This document shows positions 21,631 through 29,363 of a DNA stretch of 64,000 nucleotides, piece after piece. How positions within the stretch are numbered: position 1 is the first letter of the stretch; the number at the start of each line of letters is the position of its first letter. The notes beneath the pieces were generated by a model that saw nothing but the letters and a program-made list of their open reading frames with translations, ran no database searches and was not told the origin of the DNA. The translations under genes were made by a program, and so were the position numbers. This stretch comes from Clostridioides sp. ES-S-0054-01 (GTDB lineage: Bacteria > Bacillota > Clostridia > Peptostreptococcales > Peptostreptococcaceae). The stretch is taken from assembly GCA_021561035.1 (NCBI GenBank), contig CP067346.1, positions 155,001 through 219,000 of the forward strand, in the 5' to 3' direction.

Positions 21631-22695
21631 ATGAAGAACCCATTGGTTGTTTTGTTAGGATTTGTGACTTGCTCTGTGTTAGTTCCGTCACTTATAACTT
21701 TAGTGTCTTATAAAAATGTGGAGTTAACTGAAAAACCAGAAAGATCAATATCTATAAACAAAACTATTAAAAAAAGTGATATTAAGGATAACAGTAATAA
21801 AGAAGAAAAAAACATGATGAACTATGAAACTGTAAATAAAAAAGCACCTATTATCAATGTGTATAATCATATAACAGGGAAAACTGAAAAAATGGACATG
21901 GAGAACTATTTATGTGGAGTACTAGCTGGTGAGATGTCTTCAGAGTTTGATATAGAAGCTTTAAAAGCTCAATCTGTAGCAGCTAGAACATATGTAGTAT
22001 ATAAACAGGAACATAGTAAATCAAGCAAACATAAAAATGCAGTAGTATGTACTGATTATAAACACTGTCAAGAATATAAGAGTTATGATACTCTTAAAAA
22101 GCTAAATGGTGAAGAATGGATTAAGAATAAATATTCTAAAATCCAAGATGCAGTTAGAGGAACTAAAGGTCAAATAATAACTTATAATGATAAGGCAATA
22201 CTTCCTCTTTATTTTTCTACATCTTCAGGAAAAACAGAAAATAGTGAAGAAGTATTTTCTGCAAAATATCCTTATCTAAAGTCTGTGGAAAGTCCTTATG
22301 ATAAGTATTCACCTAAATTTGCATCAACACTTAAAATAAGTAACACAGATTTTGTTAAAAGTCTTAGAAGAGCATATAGCACTATTGTGATAGATGTTAA
22401 TAATTTAAGTAAACAAGTCTTAATAACTAAAAGAAGTGATGCTGGAACTGTAGAAAAAATAAAATTAGGAAATAAAGAATTGACTGGAAAAGACATTAGA
22501 ACTGTTTTTAAGTTGAACTCTGCAAACTTTGACATAAAATTTGGAGAAGGATACATAGATTTTGTGGTAAAAGGATATGGTCATGGTGTTGGCATGAGCC
22601 AGTGGGGAGCAGAAGGAATGGCAGAAGAGGGCTATAAATATCATGATATATTATCACATTATTACACCGATACAAAAATAAAAGATATATACTAA
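21631..22695 (+). CDS. spoIID: stage II sporulation protein D (SpoIID, lytic transglycosylase)
   Basis: Peptidoglycan hydrolase of the mother-cell membrane that, with SpoIIM and SpoIIP, drives engulfment of the forespore. It has one N-terminal membrane segment (residues 5-27) and a linker. The SpoIID domain runs from about 85 (YLCGVLAGEMSSEFDIEALKAQSVAARTYV), with the catalytic glutamate expected in AGEM. The C-terminal signature is GYGHGVGMSQWGAEGMAEEG near residue 318. The 354 residues match the family. The ribosome binding site is AAGGAGGAG. spoIIQ follows 65 bases downstream. Confidence 0.95.
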   Translation: MKNPLVVLLGFVTCSVLVPSLITLVSYKNVELTEKPERSISINKTIKKSDIKDNSNKEEKNMMNYETVNKKAPIINVYNHITGKTEKMDMENYLCGVLAGEMSSEFDIEALKAQSVAARTYVVYKQEHSKSSKHKNAVVCTDYKHCQEYKSYDTLKKLNGEEWIKNKYSKIQDAVRGTKGQIITYNDKAILPLYFSTSSGKTENSEEVFSAKYPYLKSVESPYDKYSPKFASTLKISNTDFVKSLRRAYSTIVIDVNNLSKQVLITKRSDAGTVEKIKLGNKELTGKDIRTVFKLNSANFDIKFGEGYIDFVVKGYGHGVGMSQWGAEGMAEEGYKYHDILSHYYTDTKIKDIY

Positions 22696-22700
22696 TAATT

Positions 22701-22730
22701 GTATAAAATGCAAAAAACAAGTCAATAATC
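22701..22730 (+). promoter_or_regulatory. putative sigma-F promoter of spoIIQ
   Basis: GTATA at 22701-22705, a 15-base spacer, then GTCAATAATC at 22721-22730. This is close to the sigma-F pattern GYATA-N15-GGNNANANTR. spoIIQ is expressed in the forespore, so the match makes sense. Confidence 0.5.
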
Positions 22731-22760
22731 CAAATGTAGAAATATATTTGGAGGTGCAAA

Positions 22761-23429
22761 ATGAAGAAAAAGCTGTTAGAAAAAGATGGTTTTTATTTAT
22801 CTTTATTTGTATGTGTTTGTTTATTAGCAGTAGGTGGAGTTTGGTTTACAAATAATAATGTAGATAAATTGGCTTCTAATAAAGGCATGATAGAAAATGC
22901 TAATAAAGATAGTGAAGAGGAAATACATTTAATTGAAAAAGATAAGAAAGATGCTATTCCTACTGCAACGGATTCAAAACAAAACTTAGAAAAAGCTAAG
23001 TCAAAAGAGGAAAATAAATCGAGTGCAACAAAATTAAATTACATTGGAGATAAAGTAATAAGAGGATATTCAGAGAAAGAACCTAGTTACTCTAAAACAC
23101 TAGATGTCTGGGAAACTCATAAAGGTGTAGATGTTAGTTGTACTAAAGGTAAAGAAATAAAATCTCTATTAAACGGAATAGTAGTAGATGTATTTAGCGA
23201 TGAAGAATATGGACAATCAGTAAAAATAAAAAGTGACAATAACATTGTAGTAGTATATTCAAATCTAGATGAAAATGTTAGTGTTAAGAAAGAACAGAAG
23301 ATAACAGAAGGACAATCTCTAGGTACTGTAGGCAGTACTTCTCAAATAGAAAGCGAAGAGGGCATACATGTGCATTTAGAGGCATATAGTGGAGAAAAAT
23401 CTATAGACCCAATGAGTCTAATTAAGTAA
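22761..23429 (+). CDS. spoIIQ: stage II sporulation protein Q (SpoIIQ, LytM/M23 domain)
   Basis: Forespore membrane protein that binds SpoIIIAH across the intermembrane space and keeps the engulfment channel together. It has one membrane segment (residues 12-30), a charged linker and a LytM domain. The zinc ligands are present: His120 and Asp124 in HKGVD, and His203/His205 in HVHLE. Bacillus SpoIIQ lacks a complete site, whereas the C. difficile protein is known to bind zinc, so this is a lineage marker. The 222-residue length fits. The ribosome binding site is GGAGGTG. Confidence 0.93.
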   Translation: MKKKLLEKDGFYLSLFVCVCLLAVGGVWFTNNNVDKLASNKGMIENANKDSEEEIHLIEKDKKDAIPTATDSKQNLEKAKSKEENKSSATKLNYIGDKVIRGYSEKEPSYSKTLDVWETHKGVDVSCTKGKEIKSLLNGIVVDVFSDEEYGQSVKIKSDNNIVVVYSNLDENVSVKKEQKITEGQSLGTVGSTSQIESEEGIHVHLEAYSGEKSIDPMSLIK

Positions 23430-23431
23430 AG

Positions 23432-23477
23432 ATATAACAAGTTTAATCATATTTGGTTAAGCTTGTTATATTTTTTG
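23432..23477 (+). terminator. terminator after spoIIQ
   Basis: ATATAACAAG pairs with CTTGTTATAT, extended by TTTAA / TTAAG, followed by TTTTT. The right arm also supplies the -35 of the following sigma-E promoter. Confidence 0.85.
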
Positions 23478-23495
23478 GTGTTTTTACATATATAT
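23468..23495 (+). promoter_or_regulatory. putative sigma-E promoter of spoIIID
   Basis: GTTATA with its ATA at 23468-23470, a 16-base spacer, then CATATATA at 23487-23494. It overlaps the spoIIQ terminator. The geometry is the same as the spoIID promoter. Confidence 0.5.
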
Positions 23496-23526
23496 CATTA
23501 AAGCTATTATGTGAGGGGGGTAATCT

Positions 23527-23787
23527 TTGAGATCTCATATAGAGGAAAGGGCCATAGTGGTAGCAAAATATATACTTGAAAAAAACACTACAGTAAGACA
23601 AACCGCCAAGACATTTGGAGTAAGTAAAAGTACAATTCATAAGGATGTTACAGAAAGATTGAAGGAAATAAATCCATCCCTTGCCAAAGAAGTTAAAAAT
23701 GTGCTGGACAAAAATAAATCAGAGAGACATATTAGAGGGGGATTAGCAACGAAATTAAAATATGAGAAGGAACATAAAAAAATGTAG
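23527..23787 (+). CDS. spoIIID: stage III sporulation regulator SpoIIID
   Basis: Small mother-cell transcription factor that adjusts the sigma-E regulon and helps switch on sigma-K. The 86-residue protein has a helix-turn-helix at about 22-42 (TTVRQTAKTFGVSKSTIHKD) and a basic C-terminal tail (RHIRGGLATKLKYEKEHKK) for DNA contact. The start codon is TTG at 23527 behind GAGGGGGG. The stop codon lies inside the stem of the terminator. Confidence 0.95.
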   Translation: MRSHIEERAIVVAKYILEKNTTVRQTAKTFGVSKSTIHKDVTERLKEINPSLAKEVKNVLDKNKSERHIRGGLATKLKYEKEHKKM

Positions 23788-23807
23788 GTTAAAAGCCTAC
23801 TTTTTTT
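23784..23807 (+). terminator. terminator overlapping the spoIIID stop
   Basis: GTAGG pairs with CCTAC around TTAAAAG, followed by seven T. Confidence 0.85.
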
Positions 23808-23978
23808 ATTGAATTAAATTATATAAAGAAATATATTAAATAATTATAAATAGCAAAATAATAATACTCTCAAAACATTTATTTTCTCTTGATTAAAGCG
23901 AGATTTTTGTATATGCTTTATTATAGGAGTATTAAAATAGGCTTATAATCTAATATTATAAATAAAGGAGTTGAAAAA

Positions 23979-24998
23979 ATGGCTGGAGCTGATATAGGCA
24001 TAGATTTAGGTACTGCAAATGTGCTTGTTTATGTTAGTGGTAAGGGAATCGTTTTGGAAGAACCATCTGTTGTGGCGATAGACAAGAGAACAGATTCTGT
24101 TTTAGCTGTGGGAGAAGAAGCTAAAAAGATGATAGGGAGAACACCAGGTAATATAGTCGCTATAAGACCTTTAAGAGATGGTGTAATTTCAGATTATGAT
24201 GTAACTGAGAAGATGTTAAAATCTTTTATAGATAAGATAGTTGATAAAAAGGGATTTGGAAGATTTTTCATGCCAAGAATTATGGTATGTGTACCAACAG
24301 GTGTCACAGAAGTAGAAAAAAGAGCAGTAGAAGATGCTACAAGGCAAGCTGGGGCTAGAGAAGTATATATCATAGAAGAACCAATAGCAGCAGCCATAGG
24401 AGCTGGTGTAGATATATCACAGCCTAATGGTAATATGATTATAGATATTGGTGGAGGTACTGTAGATATAGCTGTAATATCTCTAGGAGGAGCTGTTGTA
24501 AGTGAATCTATAAAGGTTGGTGGAGATAGATTTGACGATGCTATAGTTAAATATATGAAAAAACAACACAATCTTCTTATAGGAGAAAGAACAGCAGAGA
24601 AAATCAAGTTTGAAATAGGTTCTGCATTTAAGAGAGAAGAAGAAAAATATATGAAGATAACAGGAAGAAATTTAATTACAGGGCTTCCTAGTTCTATAAC
24701 TATAAATTCAACAGAAATGTTAGAAGCACTTAGAGAATGTGTTGAGCAAATAGTAGTTGCTACTCATGCTGTTTTAGAAAAAACTCCTCCTGAGCTAGCG
24801 GCAGATATAGGAGATGTTGGTATAATAATGACAGGAGGAGGTTCATTATTATATGGATTAGATAAAATAATAGAACAGAGAACAGGAATAACTGTTACAA
24901 TAGCAGATGAACCATTATCTTGTGTTGCAAAAGGTACAGGAATAGCTTTAGGTTCAATAGACTTACTTGAAACGGGTGGGTCTTTCAGAAGAAAATAA
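23979..24998 (+). CDS. mbl: MreB/Mbl-family actin-like cell-shape protein
   Basis: ATP-dependent bacterial actin that guides cell-wall synthesis along the cylinder. The 339-residue protein has the actin nucleotide motifs DIGIDLGTANVLVYV (phosphate 1), DIGGGTVDIAVISLGG (phosphate 2, about residue 155) and GDVGIIMTGGGSLLYGLD (adenosine, about 282), plus EEPIAAAIGAGVDI. Position directly after spoIIID is that of mbl in Bacillus, hence the symbol; family members are hard to tell apart by sequence alone. fabZ starts 15 bases downstream. Confidence 0.9.
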   Translation: MAGADIGIDLGTANVLVYVSGKGIVLEEPSVVAIDKRTDSVLAVGEEAKKMIGRTPGNIVAIRPLRDGVISDYDVTEKMLKSFIDKIVDKKGFGRFFMPRIMVCVPTGVTEVEKRAVEDATRQAGAREVYIIEEPIAAAIGAGVDISQPNGNMIIDIGGGTVDIAVISLGGAVVSESIKVGGDRFDDAIVKYMKKQHNLLIGERTAEKIKFEIGSAFKREEEKYMKITGRNLITGLPSSITINSTEMLEALRECVEQIVVATHAVLEKTPPELAADIGDVGIIMTGGGSLLYGLDKIIEQRTGITVTIADEPLSCVAKGTGIALGSIDLLETGGSFRRK

Positions 24999-25013
24999 TT
25001 AGGAGAGTTTAGA

Positions 25014-25442
25014 ATGTTAAATATAGATGAAATAAAAGAATTACTATCACACAGATATCCATTTTTATTAGTAGACAAGATTACAGAGTTAGAAGTTGGA
25101 AAAAGAGCTATTGGCATAAAAAATGTAACAGTTAATGAACCATTTTTCCAAGGGCACTTTCCAGAATATCCTTTAATGCCAGGAGTGCTAATAGTAGAAG
25201 CTCTAGCACAAGTGTGTGGAGTGGCAATGATGTCTGTAGAGGAAAATAAAGGAAAATTAGGTGTATTTGCAGGTATAGATAAAGTTAGAATAAAGAGAGA
25301 AGTAAGACCAGGAGATACACTAACTATGGAAGTCGAAATGACAACTCTTAGAAGAAATATAGCTAAGGCAGATGCTAAGGCATATGTCGGTGAAGAACTT
25401 GTCTGTAAAGGTGAATTAATGTTTGCTTTAGTAGAAAAGTAG
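25014..25442 (+). CDS. fabZ: 3-hydroxyacyl-ACP dehydratase FabZ
   Basis: Dehydrates 3-hydroxyacyl-ACP in fatty-acid elongation. It is a 142-residue hot-dog fold. HRYPFLLVD begins the domain. The catalytic His is in [13 protein letters not shown] (about residue 48), and the catalytic Glu is in [12 protein letters not shown] (about residue 62). It starts 15 bases after mbl with AGGAGAG, so it is cotranscribed. The other fab genes are not in the window. Confidence 0.95.
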   Translation: MLNIDEIKELLSHRYPFLLVDKITELEVGKRAIGIKNVTVNEPFFQGHFPEYPLMPGVLIVEALAQVCGVAMMSVEENKGKLGVFAGIDKVRIKREVRPGDTLTMEVEMTTLRRNIAKADAKAYVGEELVCKGELMFALVEK

Positions 25443-25461
25443 AAATCTAAAATATAAAAGT

Positions 25462-25518
25462 AAAAAGGTAGATAATTTGGAGTATTTAATCAGATACTCT
25501 AAAATATCTACCTTTTTA
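25462..25518. terminator. bidirectional terminator between fabZ and yyaC
   Basis: AAAAAGGTAGATA pairs with TATCTACCTTTTT, with an inner GGAGTAT / ATACTC stem. There is a T tract on both strands, as expected between convergent genes. Confidence 0.88.
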
Positions 25519-25552
25519 TATAAAAAATTTTATCAGTTGGTTTATATTGGGA

Positions 25553-26062
25553 TTAGGTGGATACTAATAAAGCTAAAGCTATTGTTTCGGCTAAGTCCAA
25601 TATAAAGCTAAGACGTATATTATTAAATGAAAGTTTATTATTTTCATCAATTTTATCTACAATTCCTACTATAGAATAGTTTCCTATTTGAGGTAGTTTT
25701 TTACCAACACCTTTTCCGGGCAGGATAGGTCCTTCTCTAATCTGTATATTACCTATGTTACTCTGCGACCCCAAGCAAGCATCTATAGCTAAGAAGTTAC
25801 CTTGTATATGTGTATTTTTTATAGTATCTAAAGACTCATATATATTTAAGGCGTGAATAGGGTTATCTAGTGTACCGTAAACGGGGTATTTAAATTTACT
25901 GTTTTTAAGTATTGTTCCAACTAAAGGGCCTAAAGTATCACCTATAGCCCTGTCTGTTCCTATGCAAACAACAATCGTATTTTCATTAATTATAGTTTTT
26001 AGAACTGAACTTAGCATCTGTATAACATCATCATCGCTGTAATTTACTTTAGCTAAATACAA
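25553..26062 (-). CDS. yyaC: YyaC-family sporulation protein (GPR-like fold)
   Basis: A 169-residue protein of the YyaC family, related in fold to the germination protease GPR and made during sporulation in Bacillus. Recognisable blocks are VVCIGTDRAIGDTLGPLVG, YGTLDNPIHALN, AIDACLGS and REGPILPGKGVGKKLPQIG. Whether it is an active protease is unknown. I start it at TTG 26062, since AAGGGGGTG lies 6 bases upstream. The longer in-frame TTG at 26080 would place the binding site inside the gene. It is the only minus-strand gene in the first 58 kb. Confidence 0.85.
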   Translation of the reverse strand: MYLAKVNYSDDDVIQMLSSVLKTIINENTIVVCIGTDRAIGDTLGPLVGTILKNSKFKYPVYGTLDNPIHALNIYESLDTIKNTHIQGNFLAIDACLGSQSNIGNIQIREGPILPGKGVGKKLPQIGNYSIVGIVDKIDENNKLSFNNIRLSFILDLAETIALALLVST

Positions 26063-26190
26063 TAGGAACACCCCCTTCAAAAAAATATATGAATAAAAAG
26101 CATTAAAAAGACCTAACTTTAAATTTCAGATAGATAGAATATTTTATTTGTCTTACAAAAAAAGGAATAGAAAAAATGTGACTAAAAATA

Positions 26191-26219
26191 TTGACAAAAT
26201 TCAAAAAAAATAGTAAGCT
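26191..26219 (+). promoter_or_regulatory. promoter of the SAM riboswitch-metK unit
   Basis: TTGACA (26191-26196), a 17-base spacer, then TAAGCT (26214-26219), about 30 bases before the riboswitch. The -35 box is perfect and the -10 box weak. Confidence 0.55.
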
Positions 26220-26250
26220 AATAAAGTAAAACAAAACTTAAATCTTGATT

Positions 26251-26354
26251 ACCTTATCAAGAGAGGCTGAGGGATAGGCCCTGTGAAGCCCGGCAACCAC
26301 CCAAATGGGAAAAGGTGCTAATTCCTACAAGACAAAAGTCTTGAAAGATGAGGT
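26251..26354 (+). ncRNA. SAM-I (S-box) riboswitch aptamer
   Basis: P1 is ACCTTATC (26251-26258) pairing with GATGAGGT (26347-26354). The core GAGGCTGAGGGAT, GAAGCCCGGCAACC and GGTGCTAATTCC is the S-box signature. It binds S-adenosylmethionine and lies upstream of metK, so it gives end-product control. Confidence 0.97.
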
Positions 26355-26382
26355 CAGTTAATTAGTATATAATTACGATTAT

Positions 26383-26413
26383 TAACCTCTTCTTATAAAG
26401 GAGAGGTTTTTTA
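26383..26413 (+). terminator. riboswitch-controlled terminator
   Basis: AACCTCT pairs with AGAGGTT, followed by TTTTATTTT. The left arm AACCTC can pair with the 3' strand of P1 (GAGGT) as antiterminator, so bound SAM should favour termination before metK. Confidence 0.9.
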
Positions 26414-26490
26414 TTTTGAGTAAAGTTTCTAAAATTAGAAATAAGGTAAAACCTATAATAAAAATTAAGAATGGATAAGGGGGAATAAAA

Positions 26491-27684
26491 ATGGCAAGAC
26501 ATTTATTTACGTCAGAATCAGTTACAGAAGGACATCCTGATAAGATATGTGACCAAATATCAGATTCAATATTAGATGCATTATTAGAAAAAGACCCACA
26601 ATCTAGAGTAGCTTGTGAAACTACAGTTACTACTGGTTTAGTTTTAGTGGCAGGGGAAATAAGTACATCTGCTTATGTAGACATTCCTAAGTTAGTAAGA
26701 GAAACAGTAAGAGAAATTGGATATACAAGAGCAAAATATGGATTTGATTGTGATACTTGTGCAGTTATAACTTCTATAGATGAACAATCTGGAGATATAG
26801 CTATGGGAGTTGACGAAGGTCTAGAAAGTAAGACTGGAGAAGAGATAGAAGAAGAAATAGAAAAGGTTGGAGCTGGAGACCAAGGTATAATGTTTGGATT
26901 TGCATGTAATGAGACCCCAGAATTAATGCCACTTCCAATATCTTTGGCACATAAATTATCAAGAAGACTTACAGAAGTTAGAAAGACAGGTCTAGTTGAT
27001 TATTTAAGACCAGATGGAAAAACTCAAGTTACTGTTGAATATGAAGGAAGTAAAGCTGTAAGAGTACATACAGTTCTTATATCAGCTCAACATTGTGAAA
27101 CAGTATCAAATGATAAAATAAGAGAAGATTTAATTAATCATGTTATTAAAGAGGTTATACCAGCAGAATTACTTGATGAAGAAACTAAAATTTATATAAA
27201 TCCAACAGGAAGATTCGTTATAGGAGGACCTCAAGGAGATACAGGTCTTACAGGAAGAAAAATAATAATAGATACTTATGGTGGATATTCTAGACATGGT
27301 GGAGGAGCTTTCTCAGGAAAAGACCCTACAAAAGTTGATAGATCTGCTGCTTATGCAGCTAGATATGTTGCAAAAAATATTGTTGCAGCTGGTCTTGCAG
27401 ATAAATGTGAGATAGAACTTGCATATGCTATAGGTATAGCTAGACCATTATCTATATTTATAGATACTTTTGGGACAGGTAAAGTTTCAGAAGAAAAACT
27501 TGTTGAATTAGTAAATAAGCACTTTGATTTAAGACCAGGAGCGATAATAAGAGACTTAGGTCTAAGAAAGCCTCTTTATAAAAAAGTTGCTGCTTATGGT
27601 CACTTTGGTAGAACAGATATAGATTTACCTTGGGAAAGAACTGACAAAGTTGAACAGTTAAGAAAAGATGCTTTAGGTGAATAA
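26491..27684 (+). CDS. metK: S-adenosylmethionine synthetase
   Basis: Makes SAM from methionine and ATP. The 397 residues match the family. Motifs are [24 protein letters not shown] (residues 7-29, methionine and ATP site), [12 protein letters not shown] (about 125) and [22 protein letters not shown] (about 270). The binding site is AAGGGGG. Control by the S-box riboswitch upstream is direct from the sequence. Confidence 0.97.
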   Translation: MARHLFTSESVTEGHPDKICDQISDSILDALLEKDPQSRVACETTVTTGLVLVAGEISTSAYVDIPKLVRETVREIGYTRAKYGFDCDTCAVITSIDEQSGDIAMGVDEGLESKTGEEIEEEIEKVGAGDQGIMFGFACNETPELMPLPISLAHKLSRRLTEVRKTGLVDYLRPDGKTQVTVEYEGSKAVRVHTVLISAQHCETVSNDKIREDLINHVIKEVIPAELLDEETKIYINPTGRFVIGGPQGDTGLTGRKIIIDTYGGYSRHGGGAFSGKDPTKVDRSAAYAARYVAKNIVAAGLADKCEIELAYAIGIARPLSIFIDTFGTGKVSEEKLVELVNKHFDLRPGAIIRDLGLRKPLYKKVAAYGHFGRTDIDLPWERTDKVEQLRKDALGE

Positions 27685-27691
27685 TTTTTAA

Positions 27692-27743
27692 CTAAAAAGC
27701 TGTTAGAATGTAATTTTATGATTACTTTCTAATAGCTTTTTTA
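27692..27743 (+). terminator. terminator after metK
   Basis: AAAAAGCTGTTAGAA pairs with TTCTAATAGCTTTTTT, with G-U pairing and a loop of about 18 bases, ending in six T. Confidence 0.88.
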
Positions 27744-28001
27744 TTATGAGTTAAATATTTTTAATAAATGTTAATTTCTCATCATATAATAAATAAACCG
27801 TATTTAATTAGATTAATACATTTTGTTTTACAATTATATACTAAATTTATATATATTATGGGATATATGTTAAAAAATGGTTAAGAATGTGTTAACTAAT
27901 GTTAAATAATTACAAATGTATTAAAATATCACACCAACGAGTCTAATATAATCTTAATAAACTTACACTTTAAAAATAATTTTAATTAGGGGGAGTAGTG
28001 T

Positions 28002-29099
28002 ATGTCAGGTAAAGTAAATATTAAAACTGTTATAAGTTTTGCTGGAGCTTATGTAGCTACTGTAATAGGTTCTGGATTTGCAACTGGTCAAGAAATATTG
28101 CAATTTTTTACGTTTTATGGATATGCTGGTATTATAGGTGGAATAATATCTATGTTATTATTTTCATGGTTTGGAGCAGAAGTTATAGAGAAGGGAAGAG
28201 AATTGAAGCTTAAAGAACCAATAAAGATTTATCAAGTATATTGTGGAAAATATCTTGGAACATTCTTTGAATGGTTTGGACCATTATTTTTATTTGGAAC
28301 ATTAGTAATAATGATTGCAGGAGCAGGAGCTACATTGTCAGAATACTATGGATTAAATCCATATGTGGGTAGGATTGGTATGGCAATAGTTTCCCTAATA
28401 ACTGTTTCACTAGGTTTGACAAGACTTTCTAAGATACTAGGTAATATAGGTCCTATAATAATAATATTTACACTTTTAGTAGGAGCAATTAGTTTATTTA
28501 GTAATATTGGTGCTTTATCAGATGCTGGGACTATGGTTGATAATTTAAACATTAAAACTGTTACATCAAATGGATATTTCTCAGGAGTACTTTATACTTG
28601 TTATAATGTAATAATAGTAATAACATTTTTGACAGGAATGGGAGCTTCTGCAGTAAATAAAAAAGATGCAGTGTGGGGTGGTATAGTAGGTGGAATAGCC
28701 CTTATGGCAGCAGCTATAATGATGAATTTAGCATTACTTTCAGATATAGGAAATATATACACAAAAGAGATACCATCACTTTACTTAGCTGATAAGATAT
28801 CTCCAACAATAGGCATTTTATTCTCAGTAGTACTTTTATTAGGAATATACACTACAGCTGTACCATTGTTATGGTCAGTAACTAACAGATTTGTAGAAGA
28901 TGACCATCCTAAATTTAAAGTTATAACAATAGTAGTAAGTATATTAGCTTGTATAGGAGGTTTACTACCATTTGATAAGTTAGTAGGAACTCTATATCCA
29001 TATACAGGTTACATGGGAATTTTAATTTTACTATGTATGCTTTATAGAAGAATCACTAAAACCGAGGGATATAAAGAAAATAAATCTGAAATAAGTTAG
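28002..29099 (+). CDS. YkvI-family membrane transporter (APC superfamily)
   Basis: A 365-residue integral membrane protein with about ten hydrophobic segments. The first segment AGAYVATVIGSGFATGQEILQFF carries the broken-helix glycine motif of LeuT-fold transporters, such as branched-chain amino-acid carriers. The family resembles Bacillus YkvI, whose substrate is not established; an amino acid or a related compound is likely. It stands alone, with AGGGGG as binding site and a terminator behind it. The 258 bases upstream hold no other gene. Confidence 0.78.
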   Translation: MSGKVNIKTVISFAGAYVATVIGSGFATGQEILQFFTFYGYAGIIGGIISMLLFSWFGAEVIEKGRELKLKEPIKIYQVYCGKYLGTFFEWFGPLFLFGTLVIMIAGAGATLSEYYGLNPYVGRIGMAIVSLITVSLGLTRLSKILGNIGPIIIIFTLLVGAISLFSNIGALSDAGTMVDNLNIKTVTSNGYFSGVLYTCYNVIIVITFLTGMGASAVNKKDAVWGGIVGGIALMAAAIMMNLALLSDIGNIYTKEIPSLYLADKISPTIGILFSVVLLLGIYTTAVPLLWSVTNRFVEDDHPKFKVITIVVSILACIGGLLPFDKLVGTLYPYTGYMGILILLCMLYRRITKTEGYKENKSEIS

Positions 29100-29171
29100 T
29101 ATTATAATATTATTTGTGAAATTTGATTTGTATTTTAAATATAGAGTAATTGAAATAGAATAACTAGTTAA

Positions 29172-29207
29172 ATATGGTACCTATATTTTAAGGTACCATA
29201 TTTTTTG
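29172..29207 (+). terminator. terminator after the YkvI-like gene
   Basis: TATGGTACC pairs with GGTACCATA around TATATTTTAA, followed by TTTTTT. Confidence 0.9.
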
Positions 29208-29363
29208 GATGCAGATCTTTTTTGTTTCTGATAAAATGTATAATAGTTGGAAATTACGTTAAGTATAAAAATATAAAAGCTTCTCTAAGACTATCATAGT
29301 TTTAACATAGTAAGTATACTAACGTTTAAACAGAGCGATTATTAGTATTTTTAGGAGATAAAA

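Noticed and set aside
24194-24607. 137-codon minus-strand frame opposite mbl
   Set aside because: A shadow frame without a binding site; the actin motifs are on the + strand.
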